This document shows positions 1 through 8,045 of a DNA stretch of 45,502 nucleotides, piece by piece. Location of the stretch: NCBI GenBank assembly GCA_964355015.1, contig CAYHCE010000023.1:1-45502 (forward strand). Direction: 5' to 3'. The notes beneath the pieces were generated by a model, which worked only from the letters and a program-made list of their open reading frames with translations, did not search any database and was not told the DNA's origin. Position numbers and translations under genes: made by a program. Every line of letters starts with the position of its first letter. Within the stretch, counting starts at the first letter, position 1. This DNA is from CAYHCE01 sp964355015 (GTDB lineage Bacteria > Cyanobacteriota > Cyanobacteriia > PCC-6307 > Cyanobiaceae).

Positions 1-818
1 ACATGAGCTCGCTGCGAATCCTCGGCAGCGTGGGCGAACCGATCAATCCCGAGGCCTGGATGTGGTATCGCGACGTGATCGGCCATAACCGCTGCCCGGT
101 GGTGGACACCTGGTGGCAGACCGAGACCGGCGGCGTGATGATCAGCCCCCTGCCCGGCGCCACCCCCACCAAGCCCGGCTCCTGCACCCTGCCCCTGCCC
201 GGAATCGAGGCCGATGTCGTCGACCACGAAGGCAACTCCCAGGCAGCCGATCAGGGGGGCTACCTCGCCGTGCGGCGTCCCTGGCCGGGAATGATGCGCA
301 CCGTTCACGGCGATCCCGAACGCTTCCGCCGCAGCTACTGGGAGGAGATCCGCCCGGCCGACGGCAGCTGGCTCTACTTCGCCGGGGATGGCGCCAGGAG
401 AGATGCCGACGGCTACTTCTGGGTGATGGGCCGGGTCGACGACGTGATCAACGTGTCAGGCCACCGGCTCGGCACGATGGAGATCGAATCCGCCCTCGTG
501 AGCCATCCGGCCGTGGCCGAGGCCGCCGTGGTGGGTCGCCCCGACGAGCTCAAGGGCGAGGGCATCGTCGCCTTCGTGACGTTGCAGACCGGGCTTGCGG
601 GCGATGCAGCCCTCGGCGCCGAACTGAGAAAGCATGTGGGCAGTGAGATCGGACCGATCGCCCGGCCCGACGAGATCCGCTTCAGCGAGGCGCTGCCCAA
701 GACCCGCAGCGGCAAGATCATGCGCCGCATCCTGCGCGCCCTGGCCGCCGGCGAGGAGGTGAGCGGTGACACCAGCACCCTGGAGGACCGCTCGGTGCTG
801 GATGCGCTGAGGGTCTGA
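1..818 (+). CDS. acs: Acetyl-CoA synthetase, C-terminal part (5' truncated by window)
   Basis: This is the C-terminal ~271 residues of an AMP-forming acetyl-CoA synthetase (acetate + ATP + CoA to acetyl-CoA). The reading frame is open at the window edge; full-length family members are about 650 residues, so over half lies upstream. Visible ANL-superfamily motifs, numbered from the ATG at base 3, are DTWWQTETGG (35-44, acetate/AMP pocket), GDGARRDADGYFWVMGR (128-144, with the hinge region) and the C-terminal PKTRSGKIMRR (232-242), whose lysine 238 is the conserved catalytic lysine that Pat/CobB-type systems acetylate in other bacteria. The ATG at base 3 is internal and not the true start. The gene converges on the DUF1350 gene. 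Confidence 0.95.
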   Translation, partial: MSSLRILGSVGEPINPEAWMWYRDVIGHNRCPVVDTWWQTETGGVMISPLPGATPTKPGSCTLPLPGIEADVVDHEGNSQAADQGGYLAVRRPWPGMMRTVHGDPERFRRSYWEEIRPADGSWLYFAGDGARRDADGYFWVMGRVDDVINVSGHRLGTMEIESALVSHPAVAEAAVVGRPDELKGEGIVAFVTLQTGLAGDAALGAELRKHVGSEIGPIARPDEIRFSEALPKTRSGKIMRRILRALAAGEEVSGDTSTLEDRSVLDALRV

Positions 819-822
819 GCCG

Positions 823-839
823 GCAGCGCCGTTCGCTGC
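823..839. terminator. Short GC hairpin between convergent acs and DUF1350 genes
   Basis: GCAGCG / CGCTGC form a perfect 6-bp stem around a 5-base loop just after the acs stop codon, between two convergent genes. There is no T-tract, so it is at best a weak or bidirectional terminator; hairpins of this size are frequent by chance in GC-rich DNA. Confidence 0.25.
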
Positions 840-918
840 GGATCCCCGGCACCCGGCAGCAGGCCACGGAGATCCTCGCCGCCATGGCCGACGCCACCCG
901 GCTGGAGCCGCCGCCCGC

Positions 919-1674
919 TCAGCTGCGCACCGCCTGGCTGCCCGACTCGCCCCACCAGTCCGCCAGCTGGGCGGCCAGCCCGTCGATCTGGCGCTGCCTT
1001 GCCGGGTCATCGGCCCAGGCTCCCAGCAGGTTCTGGCGCAGGCCGGCGCTGGCGGGCGTGAGATGGTCACCCGGCTGCGGCTCCAGCCTGGTGGCGTCGG
1101 CAGGACGCTGCTGCAGCACCTTCAGCAGCTGGCGGCTCTGGTCGAGCCGGTCATCGCCGAAGCGCAGCAGCAGGTTGCGGGGCTGGCGGTACAGCTGAGC
1201 GATCAGCCGCAGGGTTTCCTCAGGGGAGGGGCTGAACTCGGTGCGCACCCCCAGCCGCGGAGCCAGGTCGGCCAGCAGGGGCACCGAACGGTCGGCCGAG
1301 AAATTGTTGAAGCTCATGGCCGCCAGCCCGGTGCAGCCGCGGCCACTGTCCGGCGCCAGCAGATGCAGCTTGCAGCCCAGGCTGTGGCCCAGCCGCAGCA
1401 CCGGCAAGGGGACGACGTCCCCGCCGCCCGTGCTTGCCTCTCGGGCGCGGCGAAAGGCGCGCCAGGCCTCGGTGGCCTGGGCCTGGTGATCGAAGCCGGG
1501 CACGTAGCTCCAGGCCTGGATCGCCAGATTCCGCCGCGCCAGGGCCTCCAGCAACCGCCGGTAGCTGAGCTGGGGCGTGGCGGCCAGGTAGCTGCCACCG
1601 ATGAACTGCACCAGCCCGCTGGGTTCGGCGGGGGTGAGACACCAGAGGCTGCCCTGCTGCCGCCAGCGGCTCAT
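919..1674 (-). CDS. DUF1350 family alpha/beta-hydrolase-like protein
   Basis: A 251-residue protein of the DUF1350 family, found in cyanobacteria and plastids; the biochemical role is unknown. It begins with the family-typical segment VQFIGGSYLAATPQLSY and carries a nucleophile-elbow-like sequence GHSLGCK (G-x-S-x-G) in an alpha/beta-hydrolase context, so a hydrolase or lipase-like activity is plausible but unproven. I chose the ATG at 1674 because the family homology begins there and it lies 4 bases past the stop of the upstream peroxiredoxin gene, which implies a two-gene operon. The open frame extends further upstream but would run into the peroxiredoxin gene. Confidence 0.85.
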   Translation of the reverse strand: MSRWRQQGSLWCLTPAEPSGLVQFIGGSYLAATPQLSYRRLLEALARRNLAIQAWSYVPGFDHQAQATEAWRAFRRAREASTGGGDVVPLPVLRLGHSLGCKLHLLAPDSGRGCTGLAAMSFNNFSADRSVPLLADLAPRLGVRTEFSPSPEETLRLIAQLYRQPRNLLLRFGDDRLDQSRQLLKVLQQRPADATRLEPQPGDHLTPASAGLRQNLLGAWADDPARQRQIDGLAAQLADWWGESGSQAVRS

Positions 1675-1678
1675 CGGT

Positions 1679-2170
1679 TCAGGCCTGCAGCCGCTGCACG
1701 GCGGCCAGGGCCTCACGGGCGTGGGCAGCACCGTCGAGCAGGTTGTTGAACACGTGCCGCACCACCCCCTCGCCATCGATCACGTAGGTGACCCTGCCGG
1801 GCAGCAGGTTCAGCAGAGCGCCCGGCACCCCGAAGGCCTGGCGCAGGAGATTGCCCCGATCCACCAGCAGCGGGTAGGGAAGCTGGTGGCGGGCGGCGAA
1901 ACGGCCGTGGCTGCCGGCGTCATCGCCGCTCACCCCCCAGACCTGGGCTCCGAGCCCCTCCAGCCGGGTGTGGTGGTCGCGGAAGGCGCAGGCCTCGGCG
2001 GTGCAGCCAGGGGTGTCGTCCTTCGGATAGAAGAACAGCACCAGCGGCTGGCCCGCCAGCTGATCGCTGCGACGCTCCACACCGTTCTGATCGGTGAGAG
2101 CGATCAGGGGAGCCCGATCGCCGACCTGGAGGGCGTTGGCCACGGGTGAGCAGGATTCGTGTCTTCTCAC
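1679..2170 (-). CDS. bcp: Peroxiredoxin of the BCP/PrxQ class
   Basis: A thiol peroxidase that reduces H2O2 and alkyl hydroperoxides with electrons from thioredoxin. The 163-residue protein has the thioredoxin fold with the active-site run YPKDDTPGCTAEACAFRD. Peroxidatic Cys56 and resolving Cys61 are five residues apart, the hallmark of the atypical 2-Cys PrxQ/BCP class. Residues 1-13 precede the usual family start (LQVGDRAP), so initiation could be slightly downstream, but no better ATG is seen. It heads a minus-strand operon with the DUF1350 gene and is divergent from the exonuclease gene; about 47 bases separate the two starts. Confidence 0.93.
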   Translation of the reverse strand: MRRHESCSPVANALQVGDRAPLIALTDQNGVERRSDQLAGQPLVLFFYPKDDTPGCTAEACAFRDHHTRLEGLGAQVWGVSGDDAGSHGRFAARHQLPYPLLVDRGNLLRQAFGVPGALLNLLPGRVTYVIDGEGVVRHVFNNLLDGAAHAREALAAVQRLQA

Positions 2171-2217
2171 CCTAGGAAGGTCCCGGGCCCGGGCGATCGG
2201 TTACGGGCGCTGGGATC

Positions 2218-3147
2218 ATGGGAGCAGCAACTCAGGGTGGGACGCGGCGACCGATGGCAGCAGAGTCCGGATCCCGGGACCAGAGCGGCGCCGTCGCCGC
2301 TGATCTGGACCGCCGCTGGCAGCAACCCAGCCTGCTGAGCCTGGTGGCTTCCGCCACGCCAGCGCTGGAGCCGGGGCCGCTCGCCTCAGCAGCCGCGGCA
2401 CCCACCGCGGCCCCTGCCGAGATCGCGGCCGCCATCGCCTGCCCGGAACGCCTGCTGATCCTCGACACCGAAACCACCGGGCTCGCCCCCGATCGGCACC
2501 AGTGCATCGAGGTGGGGGCGGTGCTGTTCCACGTACCGCGCCGCGCGGTGCTCAGCCAGATCTCCTTCCTGCTGCCCTGCCAGTCCAACCCGGCCGAGCT
2601 GGTGAACGGCATTCCCGCCGACGTGACCCGGCTGGAGCAGCCCTGGCGGCAGGCCCTGACCTACTTCCAGACCCTCGTGGCCGCCAGCGACGTGGTGGTG
2701 GCCCACAACGCCGCCTTCGATCGGCAGTGGTTCGGGCGCGACCCACTGCCCGTCATCCAGCGGCCCTGGCTCTGCAGCATGGAGGATCTGCGCTGGCCCG
2801 CCGAGCGGAACCTGCGCGCCACTCCCTCGGTGCGTGACCTGGCCCTGGCCTACGGAGTGCCGGTCTGGGCGGCCCACCGTGCCCTCACCGACTGCATCTA
2901 CCTGGCCCAGGTGTTCGAGCGCTGCCGGGATCTCGAATCACTGCTGAAGGCAGGGCTCGAACCACGCCGTCTGTACCGGGCCCAGCTGCCCTACGAGGAG
3001 CGCCATCGGGCGCGGGAAGCCGGTTTCCGCTGGAACGATCCGGTGCCGAAGGCCTGGACGCGGCGGCTGAGCGAACGGGAGGTGGCCGCCCTCGGCTTCC
3101 CCGTGGCGCCGGTGAACCCGGATCCGTCGGCGCTGAGCGCGGCCTGA
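2218..3147 (+). CDS. DEDDh 3'-5' exonuclease (DnaQ/epsilon-like)
   Basis: A 309-residue protein with a DnaQ-like exonuclease core. The catalytic residues of the DEDDh motif are present: D83 and E85 in LDTETTGL, D168 in VAHNAAFDRQW, and H220/D225 in HRALTDC. The first ~70 residues are Ala/Pro-rich and look disordered. After the nuclease fold a ~60-residue C-terminal module (YEERHRAREAGFRWN ... WTRRLSEREV) recurs in cyanobacterial and other exonucleases of this type. A start at the second ATG (2254) would remove 12 residues of low-complexity sequence. It could be a stand-alone proofreading or DNA-repair nuclease; assignment as the replisome epsilon subunit is not established by sequence alone. 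Confidence 0.88.
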   Translation: MGAATQGGTRRPMAAESGSRDQSGAVAADLDRRWQQPSLLSLVASATPALEPGPLASAAAAPTAAPAEIAAAIACPERLLILDTETTGLAPDRHQCIEVGAVLFHVPRRAVLSQISFLLPCQSNPAELVNGIPADVTRLEQPWRQALTYFQTLVAASDVVVAHNAAFDRQWFGRDPLPVIQRPWLCSMEDLRWPAERNLRATPSVRDLALAYGVPVWAAHRALTDCIYLAQVFERCRDLESLLKAGLEPRRLYRAQLPYEERHRAREAGFRWNDPVPKAWTRRLSEREVAALGFPVAPVNPDPSALSAA

Positions 3148-3262
3148 GGCGAAGACGAACCCATGCCGGGCCACAGATTCCGTACGAATGCGGAAGCCTG
3201 AGCGGGCAGAGATGTCAGTCCGCCTCGGCAGACTCAAGCTAGGGGTACGCCTGAGCCGCTGA

Positions 3263-3517
3263 ATGGGAAAGACACGGATGGGCCCGCGTGCCGGACCGAT
3301 CGCCGCCAAGCGGCGGCAGCTGCAGCGCTGGCAGATGGCCCGCACCTGGGCAAGACTGATCCGCGAGGCTGAAGCCCTCTGGCACGTGAACGTGCGGGAT
3401 CTGCGACGGCTCGGTGCCCTTGAACTCGCCCAGCTGCTGCAGGAGGTGCCGCCATCGCTGCGCCCACGGGTGAACCGCTGGCTCGCCGGCTACGGCGCTC
3501 TCACCCGGCTGGCATGA
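3263..3517 (+). CDS. Small basic hypothetical protein
   Basis: An 84-residue Arg-rich ORF (N-terminal run RAGPIAAKRRQLQRWQMAR) with an amphipathic C-terminal half ending RPRVNRWLAGYGALTRLA. I do not recognise a family. The composition looks protein-like rather than random, and the frame is better than the antisense alternatives, but there is no clear ribosome binding site. It sits between the exonuclease and corA on the same strand. Confidence 0.45.
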   Translation: MGKTRMGPRAGPIAAKRRQLQRWQMARTWARLIREAEALWHVNVRDLRRLGALELAQLLQEVPPSLRPRVNRWLAGYGALTRLA

Positions 3518-3619
3518 GCGGCCCCGTCGAGCGGGTGCGCTGGCATGCCGGGGGGCGTCGTCCAGATGGCAAGGCCGCCGATCCGCTGCCGCTGAAATGG
3601 ACCACCGACTGTCGCCCTG

Positions 3620-3770
3620 ATGGCCAGCCTGCTCTGGGAACACCGCGCACAGGTCGGATGCTGCCTGCTGATCCAGGCCAGCCTGCTGGGGGTGGGCCTG
3701 GGTCTGGAGCGATGGGTTCCCCACACCCCCTCACCCAGTGGAGCGGAGATCGCTAGAACGCGGGCATGAT
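3620..3770 (+). CDS. Possible 49-residue membrane microprotein upstream of corA
   Basis: ATG at 3620 opens a 49-codon frame encoding a hydrophobic stretch (CCLLIQASLLGVGLGLERW), followed by a polar tail and ending TGA at 3768-3770, overlapping the corA start codon at 3766. The overlap and the single membrane-helix-like segment make it a candidate translationally coupled leader or microprotein. There is no family match and no strong ribosome binding site. Confidence 0.25.
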
Positions 3771-4869
3771 CCGCACTGCACCAGGCACTCTGGTTTCCCG
3801 CCGGCTGGAAGAACGGCCGGGTCAACTGCCTGGTCATCTGTTCGTCCACGGCGGTCGGGCTCCCACCACGCTCTCCGTGCTCGTCTTCGCAGCGAACGGG
3901 CTGCAGGAACGGCAGCTGAACAGGCCCGAGGATCTCGACCCCCTGCTGGCCAGCGGCGTGCCGCTCTGGGTGCGGCTGCAGGGGCTGGCGGAACCGGAGC
4001 GGATCCGCTCGGTGCTGCGCCGGCTGGCCGTGCCCGCGATCTTTCACGCCCCGCTGATCGAAGCGCCCCAGCGCACCCGGGTCGACTCGGTCGGCGACGT
4101 GGTGCTGGTGGTGATGCACCGGCTGAGCTTTTCCCGCACCCCGGCCCATCTGATCTCGGAGCAGGTGGGCCTGCTGCTGATGCCCAACCTGCTGCTCAGC
4201 CTGGAGGAGGCTCCCAAACCGGAACCGTTTCCGGATCTGACCCGCTGGCTCGCCCAGCTCGCCCCGCCTCCCAGCCGGGAGGATCTCGACGACATCCTCC
4301 ACTTCCTGATCGATGAGCTGCTCGATGAACTGTTCCCGATGCATGAGCATCTGGCCGATCTGCTCGATGGGCTGGAGGAAGCGGCGCTGCGGAATCCCAA
4401 ACCGACCTTGCTGAACCGGGCCTACCAGGCCCGCGCCAGCCTGCGACAGATCCGCAACCAGGTGTGGCCGCTGCGCCACCAGATCCTGATCCTGCTGCGT
4501 CAGAACCAGAGGCTGCTGGGGCCGGAAGCCCTGCGCGGTTTCCAGGACATGGAACAGCATGTGGCGCTGATCTTCGAGAACGGCGAGCTGCTGCGTCACC
4601 AGTGCGATGCGGTGACGGACGCCTACATGGCCAGCACCGGCAACCGCATGAACCAGGTGATGAAAACGCTCACGATCGTTTCCAGCATCTTTGCGCCCCT
4701 CACCTTCCTGGCCGGCATCTACGGCATGAACTTCCGCAACATGCCCGAACTGGACTGGACGTACGGCTACTTCTTCTGCCTGATCTTCATGTCGCTGGTG
4801 GCTCTCCTGCAGACGTTCTGGCTGTGGCGGCGCGGCTGGTTCGAGGACTGGACCGCCGCGCGGCGCTGA
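3766..4869 (+). CDS. corA: CorA-family Mg2+/divalent cation channel
   Basis: A 367-residue CorA/ZntB superfamily protein of the inner membrane. It has a soluble N-terminal alpha/beta domain (about 1-250), a long helical stalk (LDDILHFLIDELLDELF ... DAVTDAYMASTGNRMNQVMKTLT), TM1 (SIFAPLTFLAGIYG), the selectivity signature YGMNF with GMN at 320-322, and TM2 (FFCLIFMSLVALLQTFWLW) before a short basic/aromatic tail. The loop after GMN has N324, E327 and D329, as expected for the ring of acidic/polar residues at the pore mouth. Transport is presumably Mg2+, possibly Co2+ or Ni2+. The gene appears monocistronic apart from the possible upstream microprotein. Confidence 0.95.
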   Translation: MIRTAPGTLVSRRLEERPGQLPGHLFVHGGRAPTTLSVLVFAANGLQERQLNRPEDLDPLLASGVPLWVRLQGLAEPERIRSVLRRLAVPAIFHAPLIEAPQRTRVDSVGDVVLVVMHRLSFSRTPAHLISEQVGLLLMPNLLLSLEEAPKPEPFPDLTRWLAQLAPPPSREDLDDILHFLIDELLDELFPMHEHLADLLDGLEEAALRNPKPTLLNRAYQARASLRQIRNQVWPLRHQILILLRQNQRLLGPEALRGFQDMEQHVALIFENGELLRHQCDAVTDAYMASTGNRMNQVMKTLTIVSSIFAPLTFLAGIYGMNFRNMPELDWTYGYFFCLIFMSLVALLQTFWLWRRGWFEDWTAARR

Positions 4870-4902
4870 AGCGGCGAACGAATCAGACGGGAATCCTGGA
4901 CC

Positions 4903-5391
4903 TCACCTGCCGCGCCGTCGCGAGCGGCTCACCCTCGAGCGGCAACTGCTGGAGCAGTAGCGGGCATCACGTCGACGGGCCGTGAAGGCGGTCCCGCAGC
5001 AGGCACAGGTGCGCTCCACCGGTCCGCTGGCAGGGCTCTGCCGCAGCAGCCGCAGCCAGCGCCCGCTCCGGGGGCCGATCACAAGATCGAGTCCGTAGCC
5101 CTGGCGGAGCAGGGAGCCGGCATCGGCATAGCCGAGCGCCTCGGCCAGCTCGGGCGCTTCGGCCGCGAAGGTCTCCAGCTGCTGGAAAAGGCGGAACCCC
5201 TCGCTCCAGACCCAGCGGCGGCGCTCCCGCACCAGCTCCGGCCAGCGCTCAGGTGGAACCCGGCTGGCGGGGTGATCGAAGCGGATCGGATCGCGGGGAT
5301 CCAGCGAGCCGCCGCCCTGCAGGCTGCTGCCGTCCTGACCGACCATTTCGGTGCTGCCATGGGTACCGCTTCGGAAGCCTATGGGCTGCAC
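4903..5391 (-). CDS. Hypothetical protein with C-terminal zinc-knuckle-like cysteines
   Basis: A 162-residue protein (147 if started at the ATG at 5346) that I cannot assign to a named family. The middle (PERWPELVRERRRWVWSEGFRLFQQLETFA) is predicted helical. The C-terminus has a compact cysteine pattern, TCACCGTAF followed 14 residues later by RYCSSSCRSR, then a highly basic tail SRSRRRGR, resembling a zinc-binding treble clef or knuckle that could contact nucleic acid. It is transcribed divergently from the pstS-like gene and convergently with corA. Function unknown. Confidence 0.7.
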   Translation of the reverse strand: MQPIGFRSGTHGSTEMVGQDGSSLQGGGSLDPRDPIRFDHPASRVPPERWPELVRERRRWVWSEGFRLFQQLETFAAEAPELAEALGYADAGSLLRQGYGLDLVIGPRSGRWLRLLRQSPASGPVERTCACCGTAFTARRRDARYCSSSCRSRVSRSRRRGR

Positions 5392-5406
5392 GGATCACAA
5401 CCCAGC

Positions 5407-5425
5407 CCTAACCCGCCGTTAACCG
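5407..5425 (+). promoter_or_regulatory. Pho box (two 8-bp direct repeats) upstream of pstS-like gene
   Basis: CCTAACCC (5407-5414) and GTTAACCG (5418-5425) are spaced by 3 bases, giving an 11-bp periodicity. This matches the known cyanobacterial PhoB/SphR operator of PyTTAAPyPyT/A repeats, with mismatches at the edges. Its position before a phosphate-binding-protein gene supports control by phosphate starvation. The site is only 10 bases upstream of the first in-frame ATG (5435), which favours the later ATG (5474) as translation start. Confidence 0.65.
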
Positions 5426-5473
5426 AACGGTTCGATGGCGCGATCCACAGTGGGCCTGTCAGGCGTTCCCGCC

Positions 5474-6541
5474 ATGCAGACCGAGCTCCCCACGTTCCCC
5501 GCACGCCGGTTTCCTGCGCGGGCAGGTTCCCTTCTGGCCGCCTCGTTGCTGTGCCTGTCAACGGTTCCTTCAGCGGCCTCGGCCGGCAGCGCGCCGGAAA
5601 CGATCCGGATCAGCGGCTCGAGCACGGTCTTCCCGATCACGGCGGCGGCGATCCGCAGCTTCCGCCAGAGCGACCCGGGCCGCTCGGTGCGCTTCGAGCT
5701 GAAGGAGACGGGCACCACCGCCGGTTTTCGTGATTTCTGCTCCGGAGTCGTTGCGATCAGCAACGCCTCGCGCCCGATCAACAGCCAGGAGCTGAAAGCC
5801 TGTGCCGCCAGGGGCATCCACTTCATCGAACTGCCGATCGCCTTCGATGCCCTGACCGTGGTGGTGCCCACGCGCAACAGCTGGGCCAGAATGATCACCC
5901 TCAAGGAGCTCTCCCGTCTGTGGAGCCGGCAGGCGCAGGCAAGGGTGCTGCGCTGGAACCAGGTGAACATCGACTGGCCTGCCAGCCCGATCAGGCTGTG
6001 CGGACCCGGCAGGGATTCCGGCAGCTTCGATTACTTCAACAAGGCGATCAACGGGGACCCAGACAACAGCCGTTCGGATGTCACCACCAGCGAAGACGAT
6101 GCCGAGCTGGTGAAGTGCGTGGCCAACGATCCCCAGGCTCTGGGCTATTTCGGCTTCGGTTGGTACAGCGCCAATCGAACGCGGCTCAGGGCCCTGGCGG
6201 TGGTTGGAGCGAAGGGGCCGGTGGAGCCCTCCCTGGCGTCCGTGCAGAACGGGCGCTACACACCGCTGTCGAGACCTTTGTTTCTCTACATCAACAATCA
6301 GGCCATGCTCAGCCGTCCCGAGGTGCAACGTTTCGCGACGTACTCTGTGCGGAAAGGGCAGGAGTTCGTCACCGCTGCAGGGTTCATTCCACTGCCCGCT
6401 TCCACCTACCGGCTGGTGGAAGCCAAGCTCTATCGCCACGTGCTGGGGACTTCCTTCGGCGGCGATCTGCCGATCGGACTCACCATCGGCCAGGCCCTGG
6501 CGCGCAGCTTCGATGCGATCAGGCGGCCTGAGTTCCGCTGA
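5474..6541 (+). CDS. pstS: Phosphate-binding periplasmic protein, PstS/SphX family
   Basis: A 355-residue high-affinity phosphate-binding protein of the PstS/SphX family. An Arg-containing n-region, a hydrophobic core (SLLAASLLCLSTV) and a cleavage site near ASA-GS (residue 37) form a signal peptide, so the product is exported. Phosphate-pocket motifs are SGSSTVFP (47-54) and GPGRDSGSFDYFNKAI, plus ETGTTAGFRDFCSG and SNASRPI. I prefer the ATG at 5474 over 5435 because it gives a normal-length signal peptide and leaves room for a promoter after the Pho box. No pstCAB genes are in the window, so it may serve as an accessory receptor. Its stop codon overlaps the first possible start of the downstream CHAD gene (TGATG). 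Confidence 0.92.
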   Translation: MQTELPTFPARRFPARAGSLLAASLLCLSTVPSAASAGSAPETIRISGSSTVFPITAAAIRSFRQSDPGRSVRFELKETGTTAGFRDFCSGVVAISNASRPINSQELKACAARGIHFIELPIAFDALTVVVPTRNSWARMITLKELSRLWSRQAQARVLRWNQVNIDWPASPIRLCGPGRDSGSFDYFNKAINGDPDNSRSDVTTSEDDAELVKCVANDPQALGYFGFGWYSANRTRLRALAVVGAKGPVEPSLASVQNGRYTPLSRPLFLYINNQAMLSRPEVQRFATYSVRKGQEFVTAAGFIPLPASTYRLVEAKLYRHVLGTSFGGDLPIGLTIGQALARSFDAIRRPEFR

Positions 6542-6615
6542 TGGATCGCCGGCCGGCCGGCGCGCTAGTGGTGGAATCGGCGCCGCCCCGTCGCTGCCCC
6601 CCCCCCAGAAACGGC

Positions 6616-7518
6616 ATGGATGACCCGACGACCCACGCCACGCCGAGCTGCGGCGCCTATGCCGCCGAGCTGATCCAGAGGCAGACCCGCCGACTCGGCA
6701 AGCTGCAGCCCGAGGTGCTCGCGGACGAGGATCCCGAACCGCTGCATCAGCTGCGGGTGAGCCTGCGGCGGTTGCGCACGGCCCTGGGCCAGTTCGGGCC
6801 TGCCCTGGTGCTGCCCGATGGCATCAGTGATCGCCGCATCGCCCGGGTGGCTCGCCGCACCGGCCTCTGCCGCGATCTCGACGTGCTGCGGCAGCGGCTC
6901 GACCACGAGCTGATCCCGGCGCTGCCGGAGGCCGAACGCAAGGCGCTGCGGCCGGTTCTGAAGCAGCTGAGCCGGGACCGGCGCCAGGCGTTCGAGGGGC
7001 TGGTGGAGGCCCTGCGCAGCGGCCCCTACCTGAAACTGCTGGCCCGCCTCCACCGCTGGCAGAACGAGCCTCGGTACACCCCACTGGGCGAGCTGCCGCT
7101 GCGGCCCTGGCTGTTCGAATGGCAGGCCCAGACAGCCGCTGGGCTGTTCCTGCATCCGGGCTGGTTCGCCCCCGATCCCCAGGCCGCGGTCCTGCACGAC
7201 CTGCGCAAGCGGATCAAGGGGGTGCGCTACGCCCTGGAGCATCTGGAGCCGTTCGGCGGCAGCACGCTGGCCGCCTGGATCCTCGACCTGAAGCGGGCCC
7301 AGGATGACCTGGGCGACCTCCACGACCTTCAGGTGCTTGGCGATGCTCTCGATGACCAGTTGGAGGGCGATCTGGACACGGCCCTGCCCTGCCTGCGCCT
7401 GGAGATCGGCCGGCGCTCCGACGAGCTCTGGCGGGAATGGCAGGAGCACGGCGCCTCCCTGCGCTCCGATCCCAGCCGCCGAGCCCTCTACGCCAGCCTG
7501 CTCGCGGCTCCGGCCTGA
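6616..7518 (+). CDS. CHAD domain protein
   Basis: A 300-residue protein made almost entirely of a CHAD (conserved histidine alpha-helical) domain, a helical fold known to bind inorganic polyphosphate. Typical segments are LHQLRVSLRRLRTALGQF, RRTGLCRDLDVL, LHDLRKRIKGVRYALEHL and AQDDLGDLHDLQVL, with the paired basic helices and histidines of the family. There is no CYTH/triphosphatase domain. An upstream ATG at 6541 would overlap the pstS stop by one base and add 25 residues encoded across a run of ten C, but the domain homology starts after 6616. Placement directly after a Pho-box-controlled phosphate-binding protein fits a role in phosphate or polyphosphate handling. Confidence 0.88.
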   Translation: MDDPTTHATPSCGAYAAELIQRQTRRLGKLQPEVLADEDPEPLHQLRVSLRRLRTALGQFGPALVLPDGISDRRIARVARRTGLCRDLDVLRQRLDHELIPALPEAERKALRPVLKQLSRDRRQAFEGLVEALRSGPYLKLLARLHRWQNEPRYTPLGELPLRPWLFEWQAQTAAGLFLHPGWFAPDPQAAVLHDLRKRIKGVRYALEHLEPFGGSTLAAWILDLKRAQDDLGDLHDLQVLGDALDDQLEGDLDTALPCLRLEIGRRSDELWREWQEHGASLRSDPSRRALYASLLAAPA

Positions 7519-7537
7519 AGCGCTGCATCAACCGTAC

Positions 7538-7562
7538 AAAAAAACCGGCTGGGGAAGCCGGT
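7538..7562 (-). terminator. Intrinsic terminator after tRNA-Pro (minus strand)
   Basis: Read on the minus strand, ACCGGCT-tcccc-AGCCGGT forms a 7-bp perfect stem immediately followed by seven T, a canonical Rho-independent terminator. It lies 25 bases downstream of the tRNA-Pro 3' end and ends the minus-strand transcript that contains the tRNA. Confidence 0.85.
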
Positions 7563-7587
7563 GAAAGAGAGAGAGAAGCTGGACCGA

Positions 7588-7661
7588 TCGGAGCGGCGGG
7601 ATTTGAACCCACGACCCCCACTACCCCAAAGTGGTGCGCTACCAAGCTGCGCTACGCCCCG
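7588..7661 (-). tRNA. tRNA-Pro (anticodon TGG)
   Basis: On the minus strand the 74-base sequence folds as a cloverleaf. The 7-bp acceptor stem is CGGGGCG with CGCTCCG (one G-U pair), the D-loop carries AGCTTGGTAGCGC, the anticodon loop is CTTTGGGG with anticodon TGG, and the T-loop is GGGTTCAAATCCC. The discriminator base is A and CCA is not encoded. The gene begins 16 bases after the stop codon of the preceding minus-strand gene and is followed by a strong terminator, so it may be processed from a longer operon transcript. Confidence 0.95.
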
Positions 7662-7676
7662 GCGGAATGGAAGCTA

Positions 7677-8039
7677 TCACAGCCTCTGCGGCAGCCAGGA
7701 TTCCCAGCCCCGCAACCGCCGCAGCCGTTTCAGGATCCGGGCGGTGAGACGGTCGCGGCTGTCGGAGCCGTAGCCCCACAACCGCAGCCGCCGCGCCAGC
7801 AGCCGCAGCTGGGCCAGGCTCAGGGCCGCCAGCCGCAGCTCCGGCTGCCGCCGCCAGGCACTGGCCGTGACCGGCAGTTCGTCGCCCTGCCCCGCCCCCG
7901 GCAGAGTCTGCAGCGCGCCACCGGCCATCCATTCCGGCACCAGCACGAACAGCACCGCCAGCAGGCCGTACAGCTCCACCAGTCCCTTGGGCAGGGGGTG
8001 GAGCCGGCGTTTGCCGGCAAGGCCGTCGGAAGGGTCCAA
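7677..8039 (-). CDS. Hypothetical protein with one membrane helix and SAP-like C-terminus
   Basis: A 120-residue protein. The N-terminal half has a hydrophobic segment (LVELYGLLAVLFVLVPEWM). The C-terminal half (LSLAQLRLLARRLRLWGYG ... DRLTARILKRLRRL) has the helix-turn-helix spacing of a SAP-like or basic helical module. No named family is recognised. It lies 6 bases after the stop of the upstream 61-residue membrane protein gene, last in the msrA-linked minus-strand gene string, and 16 bases before tRNA-Pro. Confidence 0.65.
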   Translation of the reverse strand: MDPSDGLAGKRRLHPLPKGLVELYGLLAVLFVLVPEWMAGGALQTLPGAGQGDELPVTASAWRRQPELRLAALSLAQLRLLARRLRLWGYGSDSRDRLTARILKRLRRLRGWESWLPQRL

Positions 8040-8045
8040 GGCGGT

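Noticed and set aside
3514..3756. 80-codon frame between the small basic ORF and corA
   Set aside because: Pro/Gly-rich without features; another frame (3620-3770) in the same interval encodes a membrane-helix-like segment and is a slightly better candidate.
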